DNA of 64,000 bases from Egibacter sp. (lineage in GTDB: Bacteria > Actinomycetota > Nitriliruptoria > Euzebyales > Egibacteraceae), in NCBI GenBank assembly GCA_003553795.1, contig PWFH01000015.1:1-64000 (forward strand), in the 5' to 3' direction. The position numbers and the translations under genes were made by a program. The notes under the pieces are model-generated. The model was given only the letters and a program-made list of their open reading frames with translations. It had not been told where the DNA came from and did no database searches. Shown piece after piece: positions 57,878 through 64,000 of this stretch. Every line of letters starts with the position of its first letter. The stretch's first letter is position 1.

Positions 57878-59020
57878 ATGCGACCACGATCCCGCTCGAC
57901 CGCGCGCCTCGCGCTGCCCGCGTTGCTCGCCGCGCTCCTCGCGCTCGGCCTCGTCCTCTCCTCCTGTGAGGCCGACGAGCCCGACGAGGCCGGGCCCGAC
58001 GAGGCCGGTCCCGAGGAGGCCGAGGCGGACCCCGACGAGGCCGACGACCCCGACGAGGCCGAGGGCCCCGACGACGCCGAGGCGACCGCGGAGTCCCCGA
58101 CGATCACCGTCTACTCCGGGCGCAGCGAGGAGCTCGTCGGCCCGATCCTCGAGGGCTACGCCGCCGAGACCGGCGTCGACGTCGAGGTGCGCTACGGCGA
58201 CAGCACCGAGATGGCCGCGACGATCCTCGAGGAGGGTCAGAACAGCCCAGCCGACCTCTTCTTCGGCCAGGACGCCGGTGCGCTCGGCGCGCTCAAGGGC
58301 GAGGGACGCCTGCAGGACCTGCCCGAGGCCACCCTCGACAGCGTCGACGAGCGCTTCGCCGACCCGGACGGCCAGTGGGTCGGCACGAGCGGACGGGCCC
58401 GCGTCATCGCCTACAACACCGACGCCGTCGACGAGGGGGACCTGCCCGAGACGATCCTCGACGTCACCGACCCCGAGTGGGAGGGCCGGGTCGGCTGGGC
58501 GCCGACGAACGGCTCCTTCCAGGCCCACGTCACCGGCATGCGCGTTGAGCTCGGCGACGACGTCGTCGAGGAGTGGGTCGCCGGTCTCGACGAGGTCGGG
58601 GTGGCCTACGAGAACAACACCGCGATCGTCGAGGCCCTCGGTCGCGGCGAGGTCGACGTCGGCGTCACGAACCACTACTACCTCTACCGCTTCCTCGAGG
58701 AGGACCCCGGCTTCCCCGTCGAGAACGCCTTCTTCACCGGTGAGGACATCGGTAACCTCGTCAACATCGCCGGCGTCGGCGTCCTCGACACCGCCGAGGA
58801 CCCCGAGGCGGTCTTCGACCTCGTCGACTACCTCCTCACCGAGGACGCCCAGGCGTACTTCGCCGACGAGGTCTTCGAGTTCCCGCTCGTGCCCGGCGTG
58901 CCCGGTGAGCCGCGCCTGCCCGACATCGAGGAGATCGAGACGCCCGACGTCGACCTCTCCGACCTCGAGGACCTGCAGGGCACCGTCGAGCTGCTCCAGC
59001 GCGCCGGTGCGCTGCCCTGA
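57878..59020 (+). CDS. Iron(III)-binding lipoprotein, FbpA/FutA type
   Basis: A 380-residue substrate-binding protein. Lipoprotein signal ends LVLSSC; about 38 residues of DEAGPDEAGP-like acidic linker follow. Mature domain: TVYSGRSEELVGPIL, VEVRYGDSTEMAATIL, SGRARVIAYN, and the iron-binding Tyr pair in TNHYYLYRFL near residue 265. These residues identify the iron(III) family. ATG with GGGAGAACCG upstream. Confidence 0.9.
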   Translation: MRPRSRSTARLALPALLAALLALGLVLSSCEADEPDEAGPDEAGPEEAEADPDEADDPDEAEGPDDAEATAESPTITVYSGRSEELVGPILEGYAAETGVDVEVRYGDSTEMAATILEEGQNSPADLFFGQDAGALGALKGEGRLQDLPEATLDSVDERFADPDGQWVGTSGRARVIAYNTDAVDEGDLPETILDVTDPEWEGRVGWAPTNGSFQAHVTGMRVELGDDVVEEWVAGLDEVGVAYENNTAIVEALGRGEVDVGVTNHYYLYRFLEEDPGFPVENAFFTGEDIGNLVNIAGVGVLDTAEDPEAVFDLVDYLLTEDAQAYFADEVFEFPLVPGVPGEPRLPDIEEIETPDVDLSDLEDLQGTVELLQRAGALP

Positions 59021-59045
59021 GCCCACGCCCCTCGCGTGACCCCCA

Positions 59046-59074
59046 GCCGGTCCCCGCCCCAGCGCGGGACCGGC
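59046..59074 (+). terminator. Hairpin after the iron uptake operon
   Basis: GCCGGTCCC at 59046-59054 is complementary to GGGACCGGC at 59066-59074, a nine-base perfect stem with an 11-nt loop, 26 nt after the stop. No T-run. Confidence 0.55.
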
Positions 59075-59095
59075 CGGCCCTCGGGTGGGCGGTGG

Positions 59096-59101
59096 TAGCC
59101 T
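59096..59101 (+). promoter_or_regulatory. TAGCCT -10 box of ftsH
   Basis: GGTAGCCTCGG carries TAGCCT about 45 nt before the ftsH ATG. A CGGGGG/CCCCCG hairpin (59102-59119) covers the predicted transcript start. Confidence 0.35.
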
Positions 59102-59146
59102 CGGGGGTCGACGCCCCCGCGCGTCGTCGATCATTCTGAGGTGGCC

Positions 59147-61099
59147 ATGCGCGTCAAGCGTCTCCTGCGCAAGCCGTGGCTGTGGGCCGGGGTCCTCGTC
59201 CTGGCCCTCGCCGCGGCCCTGCCCTTCGCCCTCGGCGGCGAGGACCCCGAGGAGCTCGCCTACGGCGAGTTCCTCGAGCGGCTCGAGGCCGGCGAGGTCA
59301 CGACCTACGAGGACCGCTCCTCCGAGCAGCAGCTCGTCGGCGAGCTCGCCGACGGCGCCGAGTACGAGACGTACTACAACCCCGACCTCAACGGCGAGGA
59401 GCTCGGTGGCCTGCTCGCCGAGGCCCGCGCCGACGGGCGTGTCGAGCGCGCCGAGGTCGACCCCTCGACCGGCACCGCGCTGCAGGTGCTCTTCAACGTC
59501 CTGCCGTTCCTGCTCATCTTCGGGCTCTTCATCTTCATCATGCTGTCGATGGGGGGCGCCGGCGGCGGGCGCATGGCGAGCTTCAGCAAGTCCAAGCCCA
59601 AGCTCGTCGACAAGGACGAGCCGCAGGTCACCTTCAGCGACGTCGCCGGCGCCGCCGAGGCCGTCGAGGAGCTCGGCGAGATCCGCGACTTCCTCGCCGA
59701 CCCCGCGAAGTTCCAGGCGATGGGTGCGAGCATCCCCAAGGGCGCCCTGCTCGTGGGCCCGCCCGGCACCGGCAAGACGCTGCTCGCCCGGGCGGTGGCC
59801 GGCGAGGCCGGGGTGCCGTTCTTCTCGATCTCGGGCTCGGACTTCGTCGAGATGTTCGTCGGTGTCGGCGCGAGCCGGGTCCGCGACCTCTTCAGCCAGG
59901 CCAAGGAGAGCGCCCCGGCGATCGTCTTCATGGACGAGATCGACGCGGTCGGCCGCCACCGCGGCGCCGGCATGGGCGGCGGGCACGACGAGCGCGAGCA
60001 GACGCTCAACCAGCTGCTCGTCGAGATGGACGGCTTCGACGCCACGACCGGGGTCGTGCTCATCGCCGCGACGAACCGCCCCGACATCCTCGACCCCGCC
60101 CTGCTGCGGCCCGGGCGCTTCGACCGGCAGATCGTCGTCGACCGGCCCGACCTCGCCGGCCGCGAGCGCATCCTCGCGGTGCACGCCCGGGGCAAGCCGC
60201 TCGCCGAGGACGCCGACCTCGCGGTCATCGCGCGCCGCACGCCCGGCTTCACCGGCGCCGACCTCGCCAACCTCGTCAACGAGGCGGCGCTGCTGTCGGC
60301 CCGCCGCGGGCAGACCGAGATCTCCACCGCCGCGCTCGAGGACGCCATCGACCGCGTCATCGGCGGCCCGGAGCGCAAGACCCGGGTGATGAGCACCGTC
60401 GAGCAGCGCACGATCGCCTACCACGAGGGCGGGCACACGGTCGTCGGCCACGCCCTGCCCCACGCCGACCCCGTGCACAAGGTCTCGATCATCCCGCGCG
60501 GCCAGGCGCTCGGCTGGACGCTGTCGCTGCCGACCGAGGACAAGTACCTCGTGAGCCGCGGCGAGCTCATCGACCAGCTCGCGATGATGCTCGGCGGGCG
60601 CGTCGCCGAGGAGCTCACCATCGGCGACGTCACCACCGGGGCGTCGAACGACATCGCGAAGGCCACCGCCACGGCGCGCGACATGGTGACCCAGTACGGC
60701 ATGAGCGGCCGGCTCGGGCCGGTCAAGCTCGGTGACGCCGAAGGCCAGCCCTTCCTCGGCAAGGAGATGGGCCACCGCCCCGACTACTCCGAGAGCCTCG
60801 CCGGCGAGATCGACCGCGAGATCCGCGCGCTGCTCGACGAGGCCCACGACGAGGCCCTCGCGATCCTCGACGCCAACCGCGGCGTGCTCGAGGACCTCGC
60901 CGACGCGCTCATGGCCTCCGAGACCGTCGAGGGCGCAGAGCTCACCCGCCTCCTCGACCGCGTCGAGCCACGACCGAGCCGCAAGCTGCCGCCGGTCGCG
61001 GACGGTCACGGTGCCGGGGGCAACGGGGCGGCGCGCAGCCTGCGGCGCGTCGTCGAGGCCCGGGCCGAGCCCGGCGGGGGCGCGCCGAGCGAGGGCTGA
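59147..61099 (+). CDS. ftsH: ATP-dependent zinc metalloprotease FtsH
   Basis: A 650-residue membrane AAA protease. Two transmembrane helices (about 12-29 and 112-133) enclose the external domain. Walker A GPPGTGKT near 204, Walker B IVFMDEID, Arg fingers in RPGRFDRQ, zinc site HEGGH near 426 and the third ligand in [12 protein letters not shown]. Degrades unassembled membrane proteins and some regulators. ATG 59147 is preferred; GTG 59141 overlaps the ribosome site GAGGTGG. Confidence 0.95.
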   Translation: MRVKRLLRKPWLWAGVLVLALAAALPFALGGEDPEELAYGEFLERLEAGEVTTYEDRSSEQQLVGELADGAEYETYYNPDLNGEELGGLLAEARADGRVERAEVDPSTGTALQVLFNVLPFLLIFGLFIFIMLSMGGAGGGRMASFSKSKPKLVDKDEPQVTFSDVAGAAEAVEELGEIRDFLADPAKFQAMGASIPKGALLVGPPGTGKTLLARAVAGEAGVPFFSISGSDFVEMFVGVGASRVRDLFSQAKESAPAIVFMDEIDAVGRHRGAGMGGGHDEREQTLNQLLVEMDGFDATTGVVLIAATNRPDILDPALLRPGRFDRQIVVDRPDLAGRERILAVHARGKPLAEDADLAVIARRTPGFTGADLANLVNEAALLSARRGQTEISTAALEDAIDRVIGGPERKTRVMSTVEQRTIAYHEGGHTVVGHALPHADPVHKVSIIPRGQALGWTLSLPTEDKYLVSRGELIDQLAMMLGGRVAEELTIGDVTTGASNDIAKATATARDMVTQYGMSGRLGPVKLGDAEGQPFLGKEMGHRPDYSESLAGEIDREIRALLDEAHDEALAILDANRGVLEDLADALMASETVEGAELTRLLDRVEPRPSRKLPPVADGHGAGGNGAARSLRRVVEARAEPGGGAPSEG

Positions 61100-61174
61100 G
61101 CGTCCCCGCGGTACGCCACGGGGGTGTGGCCCAGGACCGGGGTGGGCACCCTGGCGCCGGCGGCGGGGCCAGTT

Positions 61175-61192
61175 CTGCCTCAAGAGAGGCAG
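61175..61192 (+). other. Stem-loop in the folE leader
   Basis: CTGCCTC at 61175-61181 pairs with GAGGCAG at 61186-61192 around an AAGA loop. It ends 8 nt before the GAGGAG ribosome site of folE and could modulate its translation. It could also end ftsH transcription. The rest of this 114-base gap shows nothing clear. Confidence 0.4.
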
Positions 61193-61213
61193 CCGAACGC
61201 GAGGAGTGCGTCC

Positions 61214-61909
61214 ATGACCGATCTCGCGCAGCGCATCGACGGCCACGAGTCCAACGGCTCGATCGGCCGCTACGGCGCCAGCGAGGACCGCATCCGGACC
61301 TTCACCGGCGTCGAGCCGGCCGCGGCCTTCGACCACGACAAGCTGCGCGAGGGCATGCGCCTCGTCTTCGAGGGCCTCGGCCTCGACGTGAGCGACCCCG
61401 CGATCGCCGACACCCCCAAGCGTGTCGCCCAGATGTACGACGAGGTCTTCGCCGGGCTGCTCGTCGACCCCGCCGAGGTCCTCGACGTCGTCTTCGAGGA
61501 GGGCCACGACGAACTCGTCCTCATCAAGGACATCCCCTTCGCGAGCATGTGCGAGCACCACTTCGTGCCGTTCATCGGCCGCGCGCACGTCGGCTACATC
61601 CCCAACGCCCAGGGGCAGGTCACCGGACTGTCGAAGCTCGCGCGCCTCGTCGACCTCGTCGCGAAGCGGCCCAACCTCCAGGAGCGCATCACCAGCCAGG
61701 TCGCCGACACCCTCGAGCGGGTGCTCGATCCCCGCGGGGTCATCGTCATCATCGAGGCCGAGCACCTCTGCATGTCGATGCGCGGGGTCAGAAAGCCCGG
61801 CTCGGTAACGGTGACGAGCGCGGTCCGTGGCATCATGCGCGACGATCCCGCCACCCGCGCCGAGGCGATGTCGCTCGCGATGGGCGCCAACCGCTCGGGG
61901 CTGCACTGA
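61214..61909 (+). CDS. folE: GTP cyclohydrolase I
   Basis: A 231-residue enzyme making dihydroneopterin triphosphate, the first step of folate synthesis. The zinc and active-site residues lie in MCEHHFVPF (Cys113, His115, His116) and [11 protein letters not shown]. The catalytic core begins near residue 45. ATG with GAGGAG 7 nt upstream. Starts folE-folP-folB-folK. Confidence 0.94.
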   Translation: MTDLAQRIDGHESNGSIGRYGASEDRIRTFTGVEPAAAFDHDKLREGMRLVFEGLGLDVSDPAIADTPKRVAQMYDEVFAGLLVDPAEVLDVVFEEGHDELVLIKDIPFASMCEHHFVPFIGRAHVGYIPNAQGQVTGLSKLARLVDLVAKRPNLQERITSQVADTLERVLDPRGVIVIIEAEHLCMSMRGVRKPGSVTVTSAVRGIMRDDPATRAEAMSLAMGANRSGLH

Positions 61910-61949
61910 CCGCCGCACGGCCCGCGGTGGCGGGCCGGGGAGGGGCGCG

Positions 61950-62843
61950 GTGAGCGACGAGGTGGCGAGGGCGGCCGCGGTGGGCCACGCCCTCGCGCCG
62001 ACGCCGCCGCTGCGGCTGCCGCGCGGCGAGCTCGCCTGCGCCCCCGTCCCCGCGGTCATGGGCATCGCCAACGTCACCCCCGACTCCTTCGCCGACGGCG
62101 GCGCGCTCTACCCCGACGGTCACCCAGAGGTGGGCCTGGCCCACGCCCGCGGCCTGCTCGCCGAGGGGGCGGCGGTCATCGACGTCGGTGGCGAGTCGAC
62201 CCGCCCCGGCGCCGCCCCGGTGGCCGCCGAGGAGGAGGCCCGGCGCGTCGTCCCCGTCGTCGAAGGGCTCGCCGCCGACGGCGCGGTCGTGAGCGTCGAC
62301 ACGACGAAGCCGGAGGTCGCGCGCGCCGCGATCGCCGCGGGCGCGCAGATCGTCAACGACGTCGGCGGCGGCGAGCCGGGCCTGCTCGAGGTCGTCGCCG
62401 AGAGCGGCTGCGCCTACGTGCTCATGCACTCCCGCGGCACCCCGGCGACGATGCGCGACCTCACCGGCTACGACGACGTCGTCGCGGAGGTCACCGCCTT
62501 CCTCGCCGAGGGGCTCGACCGCTGTGCCACGGCGGGCATCGACCTCGAGCGCGTCGCCGTCGACCCCGGGATCGGCTTCGCGAAGACCGCCGCGCAGAGC
62601 GTCGCGCTGCTGCGCGCGGTGCCCGGGCTGCGGGGCCTCGGACGGCCCGTGCTCATCGGCGCCTCCCGCAAGAGCTTCCTCGCGTCGCTGCTCGACGGCG
62701 CGCCGGTCGCCGACCGCCTCGAGGGCAGCCTCGCGGTCGCCGCGGTCGCCGCGGCCGACGGCGCGGGCATCCTGCGCGTGCACGACGTCGCCGCGACGGT
62801 GCGCACCGCGCGCGTCGGCGCCGCGCTCGGGCCTCGCCGCTGA
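61950..62843 (+). CDS. folP: Dihydropteroate synthase
   Basis: A 297-residue TIM barrel that joins p-aminobenzoate to the pterin. MGIANVTPDSFADGG, DVGGESTRPGA, NDVGGGEPG and GASRKSFL are the substrate-binding motifs and all are intact. GTG start after GGGGAGGGG; upstream codons belong to the end of folE. Confidence 0.93.
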   Translation: MSDEVARAAAVGHALAPTPPLRLPRGELACAPVPAVMGIANVTPDSFADGGALYPDGHPEVGLAHARGLLAEGAAVIDVGGESTRPGAAPVAAEEEARRVVPVVEGLAADGAVVSVDTTKPEVARAAIAAGAQIVNDVGGGEPGLLEVVAESGCAYVLMHSRGTPATMRDLTGYDDVVAEVTAFLAEGLDRCATAGIDLERVAVDPGIGFAKTAAQSVALLRAVPGLRGLGRPVLIGASRKSFLASLLDGAPVADRLEGSLAVAAVAAADGAGILRVHDVAATVRTARVGAALGPRR

Positions 62844-62853
62844 GCGTCACCGG

Positions 62854-62859
62854 TAGGCT
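62854..62859 (+). promoter_or_regulatory. TAGGCT -10 box before folB
   Basis: CGGTAGGCTTGG in the 66-base gap after folP; would allow folB-folK transcription independent of folP. Confidence 0.3.
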
Positions 62860-62909
62860 TGGAGGCGCCCCGCCCGTCAGGCGGAGCATTCCGAGAGGTG
62901 GTGGCCCCG

Positions 62910-63293
62910 GTGGCAACAGGCGAGCGCGGCGCCAGCCGCATCGAGATCCGCGGACTGCGCGCGTTCGGTCACCACGGCGTCCTCGCCTCCGAGCAGGCAC
63001 GCGGCCAGGAGTTCGTCGTCGACGTCTGGCTCGATGTCGACCTCACCGCAGCTGCGGCCAGTGACGACCTCAACGACACCGTCGACTACGGCACCCTCGC
63101 CACCGACCTCGCCGAGGCCGTCGCCGCGACCCGCTTCGACCTCATCGAGGCGCTCGCCGGCCACCTCGCCGAGCGCTGCCTCGCCGAGGCCCGCGTCGAG
63201 CGCGTGCGGGTGCGCGTGGCCAAGCCCGACGCCCCGGTGCGCGTCGCCCTCGACGAGGTCGCCGTCGAGCTCGAGCGGTCCGCGCGGCGATGA
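62910..63293 (+). CDS. folB: Dihydroneopterin aldolase
   Basis: A 127-residue folate enzyme that releases glycolaldehyde from dihydroneopterin. IEIRGLRAFGHHGVLASEQARGQEFVVD opens the T-fold; Glu in the QEF motif, DLNDTVDYGTLA and the later LIEALAGHLAERCL are conserved. Start uncertain among GTG 62898, 62901 and 62910; 62910 has AGAGGTGG at a workable distance. Confidence 0.9.
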   Translation: MATGERGASRIEIRGLRAFGHHGVLASEQARGQEFVVDVWLDVDLTAAAASDDLNDTVDYGTLATDLAEAVAATRFDLIEALAGHLAERCLAEARVERVRVRVAKPDAPVRVALDEVAVELERSARR

Positions 63294-63916
63294 CCGCCCA
63301 GGGGCCCACCCCTCCGCCGGCTGAGGGCCGTCGGGGCAGCGCCAGGGAGGTCGGCGCAGCGGTGCTGCCCCCGCGGGGCCGTGAGGCCTTCGCCTTCCTC
63401 GGGCTCGGCAGCAACGTCGGTGACCGGCTCGAGACCCTGCAGTCGGCGGTCGACCTCCTCGAGAACCGCCCCGGCATCCGCGTCGACGCGGTCTCGAGCG
63501 TCTACGAGACCGCGCCGGTCGGGGGACCCGAGCAGGGACCCTTCCTCAACCTCGTCGTGCGGGTCGCGACCCGCCGCAGCCCCCAGCGTCTGCTCGCGGC
63601 CTGCCAGGCCGTCGAGCAGGCACTCGGGCGGGTGCGCGTCGAGCGCTGGGGGCCGCGCACGATCGACGTCGACATCCTCCTCTACGAACGCCGCCGGGTC
63701 CTCACCCGCCAGCTCGAGGTCCCCCATCCCCGCCTCCCCGAGCGCCCCTTCGCCCTCGTGCCCCTCCTCGAGGTCGGTCACGCCGAGGCGCTGCCCGACG
63801 GGCGGACGATCGCCTCGCTGCTCGCCGCGCTCGCGCCGATCGACGGCGTGACGATGGTCGGCGCCCAGGTGCGCCCGCCTGGCGAGGCCGGCCCCAGCCG
63901 GGAGCCCTCGACGTGA
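63290..63916 (+). CDS. folK: 2-amino-4-hydroxy-6-hydroxymethyldihydropteridine pyrophosphokinase
   Basis: A 208-residue enzyme with a 30-residue, Pro/Gly-rich N-terminal extension before the core FAFLGLGSNVGDR. SSVYETAPVGGPEQGPFLN and RWGPRTIDVDILLY (Mg2+ and ATP site) are intact. The ATG overlaps the folB stop and its own stop overlaps the GTG of the last gene. Confidence 0.93.
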   Translation: MTAQGPTPPPAEGRRGSAREVGAAVLPPRGREAFAFLGLGSNVGDRLETLQSAVDLLENRPGIRVDAVSSVYETAPVGGPEQGPFLNLVVRVATRRSPQRLLAACQAVEQALGRVRVERWGPRTIDVDILLYERRRVLTRQLEVPHPRLPERPFALVPLLEVGHAEALPDGRTIASLLAALAPIDGVTMVGAQVRPPGEAGPSREPST

Positions 63917-64000
63917 GCGCGGAGGCGACGCGCGTCGCGATCATCGGCCCCGGGCGGGTCGGCACGAGCCTCGCCCGCGCCCTGCCGGGCGGGTACCGCC
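63913..64000 (+). CDS. Rossmann-fold protein, probable DUF2520 family (partial)
   Basis: Only the first 29 residues are in the window. VAIIGPGRVGTSLARAL is a dinucleotide-binding start (GxGxxG). In Actinobacteria a Rossmann/DUF2520 protein often follows folK and precedes panC, so this is the likely identity. GTG in the folK stop (GTGA). Runs off the end. Confidence 0.6.
   Translation, partial: MSAEATRVAIIGPGRVGTSLARALPGGYR

Noticed and set aside
57836-62077. A 1413-codon open frame on the minus strand across fbpA, ftsH and folE
   Set aside because: GC-rich shadow: it runs opposite three clear genes with full catalytic motifs, and its translation is low-complexity with no domain.

Overview
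This is a 64 kb piece of a very GC-rich bacterial chromosome, almost certainly actinobacterial. The evidence is gene content and order: a Flp/TadE pilus operon, a DUF1998 helicase, a BldG-type anti-anti-sigma factor with its RsbW-like partner, a membrane pyrophosphatase, topA, a thymidylate kinase fused to an MFS transporter, holB, a DUF2342 zinc protease followed by tilS-hpt-ftsH-folE-folP-folB-folK, and DtxR/IdeR-like iron boxes. From memory, helicase-bldG-anti-sigma-pyrophosphatase-topA-tmk-holB is the order in Streptomyces. The mixture of pyruvate:ferredoxin oxidoreductase, cytochrome bd and a pyrophosphatase of the K+-dependent signature suggests a less-studied lineage; I cannot place it more precisely. 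No insertion sequence, prophage, CRISPR array or rRNA gene was seen. Nearly all long antisense reading frames are GC shadows. No gene-free stretch exceeds 300 bases.

Layout. 72-1665: pilin, TadE-like protein and a membrane-anchored LytM peptidase. 1667-7032: a large FHA/FtsK ATPase of EssC type and two small helical proteins, one with a WXG motif, so a minimal type VII-like secretion set placed between the pilus genes and the helicase. 7036-10286: helicase (minus strand) and the bldG pair. 10379-15553: methyltransferase, pyrophosphatase (minus), DUF4349 lipoprotein, dGTPase. 15640-21483: topA, MFS-Tmk, holB. 21631-26243: PFOR and a DHOD-like flavoprotein. 26381-29554: copper delivery and cytochrome assembly genes (two SCO1, PCuAC, CtaG, cytochrome c). 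29730-35700: cydABDC. 35713-38439: aconitase (minus).

38525-43442 is a reactive-sulfur block: persulfide-dioxygenase-like MBL/rhodanese protein, membrane rhodanese and methyltransferase on the minus strand, SulP permease and a CstR-like repressor on the plus strand, with three near-identical TACCC-N4-GGGTA operators. 43582-44339: universal stress protein, a 52-residue membrane protein, tRNA-Thr. 44525-48406: four overlapping genes that look like a quinone/hydroquinone ring-cleavage operon with a 10-TM metal transporter inside it. 48513-49796: a GNAT acetyltransferase fused to an AAA ATPase. 50015-51685: DsbB, TlpA-like thioredoxin and a small membrane protein. 51691-54904: zinc protease, tilS, hpt. 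55016-59020: iron(III) ABC importer under two DtxR/IdeR-like boxes. 59147-64000: ftsH, folE, folP, folB, folK and the start of a Rossmann-fold gene.

Most operons are tightly coupled through ATGA, GTGA or TGATG overlaps. Two genes seem to use non-standard starts: ATC for the MFS-Tmk gene and CTG for the methyltransferase of the sulfur block. Promoters recur as TANNNT boxes; at least two lie 8 nt or less from the start codon, which predicts leaderless messages.
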